From positions 1 through 62,156 of the forward strand of contig JAIPBL010000030.1 of the NCBI GenBank assembly GCA_021739645.1: 62,156 nt of DNA. Direction: 5' to 3'. Within the stretch, counting starts at the first letter, position 1; each line of letters starts with the position of its first letter. Positions 17,482 to 25,725 of this stretch are shown piece by piece. The notes under the pieces were generated by a model. The model ran no database searches. It was not told where the DNA came from and saw only the letters and a list, made by a program, of their open reading frames with translations. A program made the translations under genes and the position numbers. This DNA comes from Saprospiraceae bacterium (GTDB lineage Bacteria > Bacteroidota > Bacteroidia > Chitinophagales > Saprospiraceae).

Positions 17482-18510
17482 TCACTCCTCCGCCCACACC
17501 TTGCACCCCTCCGTGCAGTTGGTGCAGATGTCAATCTGGTCACGCCCCGCCAGCAGCGAGCGGCGAAAGCACTGGTAAGTTTCGCCCTGCCATATTTCCC
17601 GGAAGGGCAGTTTCTTCAAATCGCCGAGGCGGTGCAGGGCGTCCTTGTCGAAGCAGCAGGGCACCACGAGGCCGTCCCAGGTGATGACGCAGGCGTGCCA
17701 GAGCTTCCAGCAATGGTTGAGGAGTTCGTTTTTTACCCGCCAGGTGCCGTCGTTTTTTTCTTCGTAACGGGCGTATTCTTTCAAGGTCGGAATCAGGTCG
17801 TTGCCATGCTCGTAGTCGTAAACTTGGGCAGTTTTTAGTTTGACTTCGTCAATTCCGATTTCCTCGGCGAGGCGGTAGATTTCGGGGATTTGGTGCTCGT
17901 TAGGTCGCACCACGAGGAACTGGAAAATGAGGTGCGGCGTCTTTGATTTCAACTGTTTTTTCCATTTCACCACGTTCCTTGCGCCCTGCAAAACCACCTC
18001 CAGTTTGCCCTCCTTGCGATAGCTTTCGTAGGTGTCCTGCGAGGTGCCGTCCACCGAAATGATGAGGCGATCGAGGCCCGACTCGATGGTTCGGCGGGCA
18101 TTTTCGTCGCTGAGAAAATGGCCGTTGGTGGAGGTGATGGTGTAAATGCCCCGGCTGCGGGCGTGCTGCACCATGTCGAGGAACTTGGGGTTGATGTACG
18201 GCTCGCCCTGGAAATAAAAGATGAGATAGAGCAGCTCCCGGTGCAGCTCGTCAATGGTTTTTCGGAAAAAATCTTCCTTCAAATTGCCCGTAGGGCGAGT
18301 GAAAGCTCTTAAACCACTGGGGCATTCCGGGCAGCGGAGGTTGCAGGCGGTGGTCGGCTCCAGCGAAATGGTCATGGGCATACCCCACTGAACAGGCCGG
18401 CCCAGCCACCGGGTGAGGTGGTAGGAGCTGAAAATCTTCGCCACGTTCCACACCCGCCGAGGGGTGAGTTTGGTGAGAAAATTCAGGGTGTCGTGGCGGT
18501 AAATTTTCAT
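17482..18510 (-). CDS. Radical SAM protein with SPASM domain
   Basis: 342 residues. The radical SAM motif is ACNLRCPEC (Cys56, Cys60, Cys63), followed by FQGEPYINPKF and SVDGTSQDTYESYR, typical of the core barrel (about 45-260). The C-terminal SPASM domain carries extra Cys residues (CWKLWHACVITWDGLVVPCC, then ICTNCTEGCK) for auxiliary Fe-S clusters. Members modify peptides or small molecules by radical chemistry; the substrate cannot be read from the sequence and no precursor peptide gene is adjacent. The leader before its ATG is pyrimidine-rich on the coding strand. Confidence 0.9.
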   Translation of the reverse strand: MKIYRHDTLNFLTKLTPRRVWNVAKIFSSYHLTRWLGRPVQWGMPMTISLEPTTACNLRCPECPSGLRAFTRPTGNLKEDFFRKTIDELHRELLYLIFYFQGEPYINPKFLDMVQHARSRGIYTITSTNGHFLSDENARRTIESGLDRLIISVDGTSQDTYESYRKEGKLEVVLQGARNVVKWKKQLKSKTPHLIFQFLVVRPNEHQIPEIYRLAEEIGIDEVKLKTAQVYDYEHGNDLIPTLKEYARYEEKNDGTWRVKNELLNHCWKLWHACVITWDGLVVPCCFDKDALHRLGDLKKLPFREIWQGETYQCFRRSLLAGRDQIDICTNCTEGCKVWAEE

Positions 18511-18637
18511 TTTTGAAGGAAGAAGTAAAAATTACAAAGGCAAAAGTACGGGGTCAGTGGCAATTGTGGTCAGAAAGGAAAACCTGCCAACCAAAAGTTT
18601 AAAGTAATGCTGTCAGGTTCATACCTTTACCGCCTTA

Positions 18638-18679
18638 CTTTTTACTTTATCCTTTTACCTTCCCGACCTTCGGTACGGG
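18638..18679 (+). repeat. Composite leader repeat, copy B
   Basis: A CTTTTTACTTTATCC tract followed by the same 22-nt hairpin core (18658-18679) seen inverted at 3496-3517. It lies 26 nt before the ATG at 18706. The following GATTTTGCAAAGC stretch also resembles the copy A flank. Confidence 0.85.
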
Positions 18680-18705
18680 ATTTTGCAAAGCTTAATTTTA
18701 CTTTC

Positions 18706-19194
18706 ATGATTACGGAAGCCATCATTGACAAAGTCCTCGAAAAATTTGAATCCCAAGCCGTTGACTACGAGCAAGCTGTGCGGGCATTTGCCAACCAGCA
18801 GCCCGCCATTTTTTCCTACCTGATCGGTGACAACGAAGGCACCTTCTCGCAGGACGAGGAAGACTTTCTGCTCTACCTCGCGTTGGCCATTTATACCGCC
18901 GTGGAAGATGCCAGCGAGGAAGAAGACTTGATGGGCATCGGCGAGGAAGAAATCACGGAAGCCGATGAAGCCAATTGGAGCCTGATGGAATCGTCCAAAG
19001 CCACCGATTTTCAAAAAAGGCTGGACATTTTTTACGAAACATCGCCGGAGGAAGACCTGATGGCCTTCGTGGAGGATGCCCTGACGGGCGAAGCTGAGAA
19101 CGAAGAAGGGGAGGCGTTCAGCATTACACCAGAAGGCCGTGAGCCGATGTTCGTGGCACTGAAGACGGTGATTGATGTGCTGACGGCAGTGTAA
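18706..19194 (+). CDS. Acidic protein of unknown function
   Basis: 162 residues from the ATG at 18706; a longer frame from 18607 would translate the leader repeat and is rejected. It is very acidic, with runs such as DASEEEDLMG and EAENEEGEAF. The N-terminal half looks helical (MITEAIIDKVLEKFE, EDFLLYLALAIYTAVE). There are no membrane segments, Cys residues or known motif. I do not recognise the family. It is followed by a strong terminator hairpin, so it is a single-gene unit. Confidence 0.7.
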   Translation: MITEAIIDKVLEKFESQAVDYEQAVRAFANQQPAIFSYLIGDNEGTFSQDEEDFLLYLALAIYTAVEDASEEEDLMGIGEEEITEADEANWSLMESSKATDFQKRLDIFYETSPEEDLMAFVEDALTGEAENEEGEAFSITPEGREPMFVALKTVIDVLTAV

Positions 19195-19248
19195 AGATGC
19201 CATCTCCCAAACATTTCTTAACTTCGCACCTCATTCATCCTCGCTAAG

Positions 19249-19327
19249 AAAGCTGTGCCGACAAGGGCAAAAAACTGGATTTGTACCAAAGTCCGCTTTT
19301 TTGCCCCGCCCGGCACAGCTTTTTTTA
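19249..19327 (+). terminator. Long two-part terminator hairpin
   Basis: AAAGCTGTGCCG (19249-19260) pairs with CGGCACAGCTTT (19311-19322), and inside it GGGCAAAAAA (19265-19274) pairs with TTTTTTGCCC (19297-19306). A T7 run follows. It ends the acidic-protein gene and lies just upstream of the next ATG (19348), so it could also act as an attenuator. Confidence 0.82.
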
Positions 19328-19347
19328 TAAAAAAAAACTTCGCAAAC

Positions 19348-20601
19348 ATGGATTTATTTGAAAAATTCAGGATCCCCGGCCCACTCGGCAGATGGCGTGA
19401 CGTGGCCGATGGTTATTTTATGTTCCCTCGCCTCGAAGGCCCACTCGGCAATCGCATGAAGTTCCAAGGCAAGGAAGTCATCTGCTGGAGCATCAACAAC
19501 TACCTCGGATTGGCCAACCACCCCGAAGTGCGGGAGGCCGATACCAAGGGCGCTGCCGACTGGGGACTCGCCTATCCGATGGGCGCCCGCATGATGAGCG
19601 GCAACTCTACTTTGCACGAGCAATTGGAGCATGAACTGGCCGATTTTGTAAAAAAAGAAACTGCCATGCTTGTCAACTTCGGCTACCAGGGCGTCATCTC
19701 TGCTATTGATAGCCTCGTGAACCGCCACGACGTCATTGTTTACGATTCCGAATCACACGCCTGCATCGTGGATGGTGTTCGCCTCCACCACGGCAAGCGC
19801 TTTGCGTTTGAGCACAACAATGTGGCCAGTCTCGACAAGAACCTCGCCCGAGCCACCAAGCTCGTGGAGCAGACCGGTGGCGGCATCCTCGTTATCACCG
19901 AAGGTGTATTCGGCATGCGGGGCGACCAGGGCAAACTGCGTGAAATTTGTGCCCTGAAAGAAAAATACGAATTCCGTTTGATGGTGGACGATGCGCACGG
20001 CTTCGGCATGCTCGGCCCAACCGGCGCCGGTGCCTGCGAAGAGCAGGGCATCATGGACGATGTGGACGTTTATTTCTCCACCTTCGCCAAGTCAATGGCC
20101 AGCATCGGGGCGTTTTTTGCGGGTGAAAAATTCATGATTCAGCACCTGCGCTTCACCATGCGCTCGCAGATTTTCGCCAAGTCGGTGCCAATGCCGCTTG
20201 TGGTCGGCGCCATCAAGCGTTTGGAGTTGCTTCGCAACAAGCCGGAGCTTCGCAAAGCCCTCTGGGACAATGTGAACTACCTGCAATCCGAATTGAAAAA
20301 CGCTGGTTTTGAAATCGGCGAGACAAATTCTTGCGTAACGCCCGTTTACATCCAGGGCGACGAAACCGAGGCGATGGTGATGGTAAGGGACTTGCGGGAA
20401 AACTTTGGTGTTTTTTGCTCCATCGTAGTCTATCCCGTCATTCCGAAGGGCATGATTATCCTGCGCCTGATACCCACCGCCGTGCATACAAAAGAAGATA
20501 TTGACATCACGATTGCCGCCTTCAAGGAGATAAAGAAAAAGCTGAACAGCCAAGCCTACACCGAGGCTGCGAAGGTGCTGTTGGCTGGCGCAATTGGGTG
20601 A
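19348..20601 (+). CDS. PLP-dependent alpha-oxoamine synthase, serine palmitoyltransferase-like
   Basis: 417 residues. Fold-type I aminotransferase motifs are clear: SINNYLGLANHPEV, GNSTLHEQLE, the Asp of VDDAHGFGML and the PLP-lysine in FSTFAKSMASIG. It belongs to the family of 8-amino-7-oxononanoate synthase, 2-amino-3-ketobutyrate CoA ligase and serine palmitoyltransferase, which condense an amino acid with an acyl-CoA. The ADDAHG/FAKSMASIGAF context and the absence of biotin genes favour the sphingolipid-type enzyme known from Bacteroidota, but substrate choice is inferred. The ATG at 19348 directly follows the hairpin; the longer frame from 19255 is rejected. Confidence 0.85.
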   Translation: MDLFEKFRIPGPLGRWRDVADGYFMFPRLEGPLGNRMKFQGKEVICWSINNYLGLANHPEVREADTKGAADWGLAYPMGARMMSGNSTLHEQLEHELADFVKKETAMLVNFGYQGVISAIDSLVNRHDVIVYDSESHACIVDGVRLHHGKRFAFEHNNVASLDKNLARATKLVEQTGGGILVITEGVFGMRGDQGKLREICALKEKYEFRLMVDDAHGFGMLGPTGAGACEEQGIMDDVDVYFSTFAKSMASIGAFFAGEKFMIQHLRFTMRSQIFAKSVPMPLVVGAIKRLELLRNKPELRKALWDNVNYLQSELKNAGFEIGETNSCVTPVYIQGDETEAMVMVRDLRENFGVFCSIVVYPVIPKGMIILRLIPTAVHTKEDIDITIAAFKEIKKKLNSQAYTEAAKVLLAGAIG

Positions 20602-20691
20602 TATTGGGTATTGGGATATTGAGTTATTGGGATATTTTTGGGTTAACGCACCTTGTAATATCTCAATCACTCAATATCCCAATCTCAAAAT
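20602..20691. repeat. ATATTGGG word inverted repeat filling a convergent gap
   Basis: Left half repeats GATATTGGG, TATTGGGATATTGAG and TTATTGGGATATT; right half has TAATATCTCAATCACTC and AATATCCCAATCTC. The element occupies the whole 90-nt gap between the stops at 20601 and 20692 and may serve as a two-way terminator. Confidence 0.9.
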
Positions 20692-21111
20692 TTACTCCTC
20701 CTCATCGCTCGCCACTTCCTCCATCGTCATGTACCCACGTTCGTGAAGGAAATTAAACCACCGCACAATTTTTTTGATGTCGCTCACATGTACCCGGTCA
20801 CGGTCGTGGTTGGGCAGCACTGCTGTGAAATAGGCACGGAGTTCGTCCGTCTTGGCATCTAATTTTACCACTGGCGTATCGGCCAGCTTATCGTACATGC
20901 TCTGGAATACCTCACGGATTTCCACCGAATCGTCCTCACCTTCTACGAAAACGGAGATGGTTTCCAGTGGCGAAAACTGGTGCTTGCGGGTCGGGGCAAA
21001 ACGGATTTTACCGGAGTCCATGTCTTCTACCAACATGCCATTGTTGCGGTTGGTTACCATTTTCTGAACGCCAGGAAAGCCAGTAACTACTACTAAATCT
21101 TTGAGTCTCAT
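20692..21111 (-). CDS. DUF5606 family protein
   Basis: 139 residues. It follows the family pattern: N-terminal MRLKDLVVVTGFPGVQKMV (an SH3-like barrel start), FSPLETISVFVEGEDDSV in the middle, and the C-terminal helical signature DRDRVHVSDIKKIVRWFNFL before an acidic tail. These cytosolic proteins are nearly restricted to Bacteroidota and have no established function. Its leader has TCATTCATC words and a TAnnTTTG box about 115 nt upstream. Confidence 0.85.
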   Translation of the reverse strand: MRLKDLVVVTGFPGVQKMVTNRNNGMLVEDMDSGKIRFAPTRKHQFSPLETISVFVEGEDDSVEIREVFQSMYDKLADTPVVKLDAKTDELRAYFTAVLPNHDRDRVHVSDIKKIVRWFNFLHERGYMTMEEVASDEEE

Positions 21112-21119
21112 GCTAAAGC

Positions 21120-21160
21120 GGAAATGAATGATAAATGATGAATGAGTGAATGATGAATGT
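21120..21160. repeat. ATGAATGAT word tract in the DUF5606 leader
   Basis: Direct repeats of AATGAATGATAAATGATGAATG. The same word family, on the other strand, is inserted in a coding region at 26224-26263. Confidence 0.65.
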
Positions 21161-21226
21161 GGCGGTCAAAATCCCACCCTTTCAATCTTTCGCTCCTTCA
21201 ATCCACCTTTCCTTAAAAGTGGGGCG

Positions 21227-21234
21227 CAAAGGTA
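21227..21234 (-). promoter_or_regulatory. Candidate Bacteroidota -7 box for the DUF5606 gene
   Basis: TACCTTTG on the minus strand matches TAnnTTTG exactly. A -33 TTTG at the right spacing is not evident. The rest of 21112-21462 holds the word tracts and no other recognisable feature. Confidence 0.35.
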
Positions 21235-21415
21235 ACAAAAACAGCATACTGTAGAGGGGCAGATGAATGTGTGTGTATCCCTGCTTTGTTTTTTTGCTGG
21301 CGCAAAAATTTAACAGCAGCGGCAATAAATACAGTACAGATTACAAAAATGGCTCGATTGTTTACCCGATATACTTCGCCGCCTTGCCCCTTTCAGGGTT
21401 TTGGTGCAAATTTGC

Positions 21416-21455
21416 CCCCAACAATAAAACAATAAAACAATCCAACAATTTTATA
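21416..21455 (+). repeat. AACAATAAA word tract before the TlpA-like gene
   Basis: Three near-repeats of AACAATAAAACAAT, then CCAACAATTTTATAAC, ending 7 nt before the ATG at 21463. A-rich and unstructured. Confidence 0.55.
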
Positions 21456-21462
21456 ACTACCC

Positions 21463-22065
21463 ATGCACAAGCTTTTCATCGCAACCATTTTCGCCAGTTT
21501 CTTTTTTTCGGCCTGCGGCCAAAATCCCGACACAGCACCCAAGGCTGACGCTACTGCACCCATCGTCATCCAACCCCGGCAGAGCAACTATTACGTGGAC
21601 TCCGCCCGCCCGTCCAACCAAATTCAATCCACTTTTCCCTACGATATTTCGCTTCGCAATGCACATGGCGATACCCTCAATTCCGCCAAGGTTTTTGAGA
21701 AAAACGGCAAGCCCACCGTCCTCATGTTCTGGCTCACCACCTGCGGCCCCTGCCGCATGGAACTCAACGCCATCAAGGGCAAATACGACGGCTGGAAGCA
21801 GCAGGCAGACTTCAACTTCTACGCCATCAGCACCGACTTTCCGAAAAACTATCCTCAGTTCGTCAGCCGGGTGGACGAGGGCAACTGGCGCTTCCCTGCA
21901 TACCACGACATGAACCGGGAGTTCCACATGGTGATGCCCGGCGAGCTGAACGGACTGCCGCAGGTCTTCGTTTTGGACAAAAATGGAAAAATCGCCTACC
22001 ATGCCCGGAAGTATGTGCCGGGGGATGAGGATAAGTTGTTTGAGGAGGTGAGGAAGTTGCAGTAA
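21463..22065 (+). CDS. TlpA-like thiol-disulfide oxidoreductase lipoprotein
   Basis: 200 residues with a lipoprotein signal (FASFFFSACG, Cys18). A linker runs to about residue 55, followed by a thioredoxin fold with the redox motif WLTTCGPCR (Cys94, Cys97) and the cis-Pro region LNGLPQVFVLDKNGKI. It probably reduces or exchanges disulfides of envelope proteins. Compared with full-length TlpA/ResA it lacks only a second domain. Single gene. Confidence 0.9.
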   Translation: MHKLFIATIFASFFFSACGQNPDTAPKADATAPIVIQPRQSNYYVDSARPSNQIQSTFPYDISLRNAHGDTLNSAKVFEKNGKPTVLMFWLTTCGPCRMELNAIKGKYDGWKQQADFNFYAISTDFPKNYPQFVSRVDEGNWRFPAYHDMNREFHMVMPGELNGLPQVFVLDKNGKIAYHARKYVPGDEDKLFEEVRKLQ

Positions 22066-22083
22066 ATATTAGGGTTTGGGTAA

Positions 22084-22107
22084 ACCTTCAAATCTGAAAG
22101 GCTTTTT
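22084..22107 (+). terminator. Weak terminator after the TlpA-like gene
   Basis: CCTTC and GAAAGG form a short stem with one bulge, followed by CTTTTTTT. Only 19 nt after the stop codon. Confidence 0.5.
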
Positions 22108-22122
22108 TTGTAAAAAACTGTA

Positions 22123-22149
22123 AGTGAATCGGATTTAATCCGCTTCACT
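22123..22149. terminator. Palindromic hairpin between tlpA-like and aroQ genes
   Basis: AGTGAA-t-CGGAT, loop TTA, ATCCG-c-TTCACT: an 11-bp stem with one mismatch, in a convergent gap. Probably a two-way transcription stop or a dispersed palindrome. Confidence 0.5.
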
Positions 22150-22181
22150 AAGCCTTTGTGATTCAAGAATATTTTACTGCC

Positions 22182-22598
22182 TCAAGACATAAAATAATCC
22201 ACGGCCAAGTTATACCCCTTCAGGCCCAGCCCGATGATGCAGCCCACGCAATTGGGTGCCGTCATGGACTTGTGCCGAAATTCTTCCCGTGAAAAAGTAT
22301 TGGAAATATGCACCTCCACGACGGGCGTCTCAATGGCGGCGATGGCATCGGCAAGGGCGATGGAAGTATGCGTGTAGGCCCCTGGGTTGAAGATGATGCC
22401 TTGGTATGAGAAGCCTGCTTCGTGCAGTTTATCTAACAGCTCGCCCTCGTGGTTGCTCTGGAAATAATGAAGGATGACCCCAGGATATTCTTGCTGCATC
22501 TTTTCAAAATACTCTTCGAAGGAGCGTTTGCCATAAATGTGTGGCTCCCGAGTGCCAAGCAGATTGAGGTTTGGGCCGTTGATGATGAGGATTTTCAT
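22182..22598 (-). CDS. aroQ: 3-Dehydroquinate dehydratase, type II
   Basis: 138 residues, normal for the dodecameric type II enzyme of the shikimate pathway. Motifs: NGPNLNLLGTREPHIYG with catalytic Tyr22, FNPGAYTHTSIALADAI, and EVHISNTFSREEFRHKS with the catalytic His. It converts 3-dehydroquinate to 3-dehydroshikimate in the cytosol. No other shikimate gene is adjacent. Its leader on the coding strand is a pyrimidine-rich tract of CTTTTTACTTTCTCC type. Confidence 0.96.
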   Translation of the reverse strand: MKILIINGPNLNLLGTREPHIYGKRSFEEYFEKMQQEYPGVILHYFQSNHEGELLDKLHEAGFSYQGIIFNPGAYTHTSIALADAIAAIETPVVEVHISNTFSREEFRHKSMTAPNCVGCIIGLGLKGYNLAVDYFMS

Positions 22599-22599
22599 T

Positions 22600-22638
22600 T
22601 TAAGAAGGAAAAAGTGAAAAGGAGAAAGTAAAAAGTGG
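22600..22638 (-). repeat. Polypyrimidine (coding strand) word tract in the aroQ leader
   Basis: Plus strand reads AAGGAAAAAGTGAAAAGGAG then AAAGTAAAAAGT; on the aroQ coding strand this is CTTTTTACTTT/CTCCTTTTCAC. The same words surround the four-helix-bundle gene next door. Confidence 0.65.
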
Positions 22639-22689
22639 GTATCCGGGTTGGGCTGGCAAACTAATCTTTTGGGCCTTTACTTTTTACTT

Positions 22690-23061
22690 TTATTTGGAAG
22701 TCTTGGAGGCAATAGTTCCAAGAATATTTTTCAACTCGCCAGATTCTTGAACCAAAGCCTTTCTCATTTCTTTATCACCGGGTTCAAGTGCATCACACAT
22801 TCTAAGCCAATAGTTCGACTCTCGCATTTCCTTCAAGGCAATTTCAACCTTGTTATGAAAATCAGCCCTTGATGCACCTGCCTGCGACGCTTCATAATTT
22901 GCTCCACTGGAAGAGGCAGATTTTGAAAGCTGATACCTTATCACATTATTCTCGATGTTCGGAGGCAATGTTTTGAGGTATTTCATCACGTTAACAGCAA
23001 AGCGAAACAGCCGTTCTTCCAAGTCGTTTTTGACTCTCATAGTAGAGTTAGTGGAGGACAT
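22690..23061 (-). CDS. Four-helix-bundle protein (23S rRNA intervening-sequence/S23 family)
   Basis: 123 residues (116 if the ATG at 23040, MRVKNDLEERLFRFAVN, is used). Family signatures are present: FAVNVMKYLKTLP, RYQLSKSASSSGANYEAS, ADFHNKVEIALKEMRESNYWL. The group was first seen inside intervening sequences of 23S rRNA genes and is also found free in genomes; its function is unknown, although related bundles serve diversity-generating retroelements. No retroelement is visible here. The gene is bounded on both sides by CTTTTTACTTT words that overlap its own stop codon and the recQ stop codon, so it looks like an inserted cassette. Confidence 0.9.
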   Translation of the reverse strand: MSSTNSTMRVKNDLEERLFRFAVNVMKYLKTLPPNIENNVIRYQLSKSASSSGANYEASQAGASRADFHNKVEIALKEMRESNYWLRMCDALEPGDKEMRKALVQESGELKNILGTIASKTSK

Positions 23062-23121
23062 TTCAAATGGAGCAATGCTACATTTTCGCTTTTCAACTTC
23101 TACCTTTAAAGGTAGAAGGCA

Positions 23122-23157
23122 CTTACTTTTTACTTTATCCTTTTTACTTTATCCTTT
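23122..23157. repeat. TTTTTACTTTATCC tandem words between recQ and the four-helix-bundle gene
   Basis: CTTACTTTTTACTTTATCC is followed by TTTTTACTTTATCCTTT, the last bases overlapping the recQ stop codon. A matching CCTTTACTTTTTACTTTT lies at 22674-22691 on the other side of the gene. A perfect 16-bp palindrome, CTACCTTTAAAGGTAG, lies at 23100-23115. Confidence 0.8.
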
Positions 23158-25372
23158 AATTCGCCTGCTCCGAAAGAAACTTCAAACGCACCAACAATAT
23201 CTCGTCGAAGGTACATTCATCGTCCTTCAAGTCTTTATAAGCCACCTTGGGGTTGTCAGTTTCGGAAGCCATGAAGTAGTCGTAGATTTCCTCAACTACC
23301 GCATCGTCCATTGCGTCTTCGAGGTAATAGTCAATGTTGAGTTTGGTACCGGAGCAAACGATGGCGTCCATTTCTTCCATCAGTTCGTCCATTTTCAGGT
23401 CGTTCTGGCGTGCGATGTCAGCGAACGGCATCTTCCGGTCAATGGCTTGGATGATGGCCACTTTCACCTTCGACTTGTTGGCTACTTGCTTGATGACGGT
23501 ATCCGATGGGCGGTCAATCTCGTTATCCTCCACATACTTCGCAATCATGTCAAGGAAGGGCTTGGCGTAGCGTTGTGCTTTTCCAATGCTCACGCCCTGA
23601 ATTTTGGCCATGTCCTCCATGGTAGTGGGGTACTGCGTAGCCATGTCCTCCAATGATGGGTCTTGGAAAATGACGAACGGCGGCACGTTCTTCTTCTTGG
23701 CCACTTCCCGGCGCAATTCTTTCAACATTTTGACCAAGGTCTCGTCAAGAGCGGCGACTTTGCCCATTTCATCATCTAAGTCAACCTCGTTGTTGTCGTA
23801 GTCGTGGTTGAGCGGGATTTTTACTTCAAATGGGACTTCGATGAACTCAATGCCAAAATCGGTCAATTTGAGCACGCCGTAGGTTTCGATATCCTTTCGG
23901 ACAAATTCATTGATGAGTGCGTGGCGGAAAACGGAATTCCAAAATAGTTCTCCTTTTTCCTTGCCTATACCGAAAAGCGGCTTTTTGTTGAATTTATAAT
24001 CCTTCATTTCCTTCGTCTCGTTGCCCAGCACGAAGTCAAGGATGGTATTGATCTTATAATTTTCTTCCAACGCTTTAATGGCCATGAGTGCCTGCTGCAT
24101 TTCCAACTGTACTTCCACCTTCTCTTTTGGGTAGCGGCAGTTATCGCACATGCCCCCGCAGCTCGATTCTTCAAATTCTTCGCCGAAGTAAAACAACAAG
24201 AACCGCCTACGGCAACCCGTGGTCTCCACGTATGAAACCACCTCCTGCATCAGTTGGGCACTCATTTCCCGCTCTGCCACTGGTTTGTCCCGAAGGAATT
24301 TTTCGAGCTTGGCCATGTCCTTGTAGCTGAAAAAAGCGATGCAACGCCCTTCTAGGCCGTCACGTCCACCCCGGCCAGTCTCTTGGTAGTAGTTCTCGAT
24401 GCTCTTGGGAATGTTGTAGTGCATGACAAAACGGACGTCTGGCTTGTCGATGCCCATGCCAAAGGCGATGGTGGCCACGATCACATCAATATCTTCCATC
24501 AAAAAAGCATCCTGTGTACCGGAGCGGGTCTTGGCGTCAAGGCCAGCGTGGTATGGCGCAGCTTTGATGCCGTTCACGTTGAGCACTTGAGCAATCTCCT
24601 CCGTGCTCTTTCTGGATTGTACGTAAATGATGCCCGACTGACCCGGCATGGTCTTGATGATTTGCACCATCTGCTTCATCGTGGCCTCTTTCTTGCCCTT
24701 TGGCCGAACCTCGTAAAAAAGATTCCCCCGGTTGAACGACGACATGTAGGTGTTCGTCTCCTGCATGTTGAGGTTCTTCAAAATATCGGACTGGACCTTG
24801 GGCGTGGCCGTAGCGGTAAGTGCTATGATAGGAATTTCCTTGTTGATGGCATCAATCATCATCCGGATTCGGCGGTACTCCGGCCTGAAGTCGTGTCCCC
24901 ATTCCGAGATGCAATGCGCCTCGTCAACGGCTACAAAACTGATGTTGACGTTCTGGAAAAACTCGATGTTTTCCTCCTTGGTAAGCGTCTCAGGTGCAAC
25001 GTAGAGCAACTTCGTCTTGCCATCCACGATGTCTTGCTTCACCTCTTTCATTTGTACACGGGTGAGGGAAGAGTTGAGGAAGTGTGCCACTTCGTCCTCG
25101 TCACTGTAGCCCCGGATGCTGTCCACTTGGTTTTTCATCAAAGCGATCAGTGGGGAAATAATCAGGGCGGTACCCTCCATCATCAGGGCGGGAAGCTGGT
25201 AACAAAGTGACTTGCCACCGCCTGTTGGCATTATTACAAAAGTATCTTTTCCGTCGAGGACGCTTTGGACGATTTCTTTTTGATTTCCTTTAAAATTTTC
25301 GAAGCCGAAAAATTTTTGCAGGGCTTCATTAATCCTGTCGGTTACGCCTGGTTTCTCTGCTACTAACATCAT
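23156..25372 (-). CDS. recQ: ATP-dependent DNA helicase RecQ
   Basis: 738 residues, longer than the roughly 610 of the E. coli enzyme. Superfamily 2 motor: Walker A MPTGGGKSLCYQLP (about 50-63), DEAH box DEAHCISEWGHDFRPEY (about 150), motif VI ENYYQETGRGGRDG. The RecQ zinc site is at about 378-412 (CRRRFLLFYFGE, CGGMCDNCRYP), then a winged-helix RQC domain, then an HRDC domain (about 540-610, VPPFVIFQDPSLEDMA). A C-terminal extension of about 100 residues has a helix-turn-helix-like part (FADIARQNDLKMDELMEEM). It unwinds DNA in recombination and replication repair. Confidence 0.96.
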   Translation of the reverse strand: MMLVAEKPGVTDRINEALQKFFGFENFKGNQKEIVQSVLDGKDTFVIMPTGGGKSLCYQLPALMMEGTALIISPLIALMKNQVDSIRGYSDEDEVAHFLNSSLTRVQMKEVKQDIVDGKTKLLYVAPETLTKEENIEFFQNVNISFVAVDEAHCISEWGHDFRPEYRRIRMMIDAINKEIPIIALTATATPKVQSDILKNLNMQETNTYMSSFNRGNLFYEVRPKGKKEATMKQMVQIIKTMPGQSGIIYVQSRKSTEEIAQVLNVNGIKAAPYHAGLDAKTRSGTQDAFLMEDIDVIVATIAFGMGIDKPDVRFVMHYNIPKSIENYYQETGRGGRDGLEGRCIAFFSYKDMAKLEKFLRDKPVAEREMSAQLMQEVVSYVETTGCRRRFLLFYFGEEFEESSCGGMCDNCRYPKEKVEVQLEMQQALMAIKALEENYKINTILDFVLGNETKEMKDYKFNKKPLFGIGKEKGELFWNSVFRHALINEFVRKDIETYGVLKLTDFGIEFIEVPFEVKIPLNHDYDNNEVDLDDEMGKVAALDETLVKMLKELRREVAKKKNVPPFVIFQDPSLEDMATQYPTTMEDMAKIQGVSIGKAQRYAKPFLDMIAKYVEDNEIDRPSDTVIKQVANKSKVKVAIIQAIDRKMPFADIARQNDLKMDELMEEMDAIVCSGTKLNIDYYLEDAMDDAVVEEIYDYFMASETDNPKVAYKDLKDDECTFDEILLVRLKFLSEQAN

Positions 25373-25725
25373 TTCGCTGTGTGTTTAATTAATTGCCTTG
25401 AAAATATAAAGAACTAAGTTGTTTGAAGAGCACGTACGAGGAGGTATTCTTGGTGGTTAAAAGTAGTCAAAATTTCAGTTTTAAATCTACGGTATCGAAA
25501 AAGATTTCAAAAAAAATCGATTTCAATTTTCGGATTGCAAACTAAGCCATGCACAACCTGGTTTCTTTTTTTTAAAAAAGTTGCCAAAGATAAAAAATGG
25601 ATTCCACAAAGCCAAATTATATTTGGTTGAAAAAAATCATTTGCTTTGAATACTTTTAAAGCAATTTCACAGTAACCCGTACTCGCCTCATTTTCAGAAC
25701 ATTGTCTTTTTCTAATGGTCAAAAC
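25373..25725. other. AT-rich divergent intergenic region recQ / lipoprotein gene
   Basis: 353 nt, strongly AT-rich, with several runs of A or T. A possible plus-strand promoter is TTG (25627-25629), 21 nt, TACTTTTA (25651-25658), a weak match to the Bacteroidota consensus. No repeat tract, RNA gene or ORF worth calling was seen. Confidence 0.4.

Noticed and set aside
22690-23061. Diversity-generating retroelement accessory gene
   Set aside because: No reverse transcriptase, template repeat or variable repeat lies nearby.
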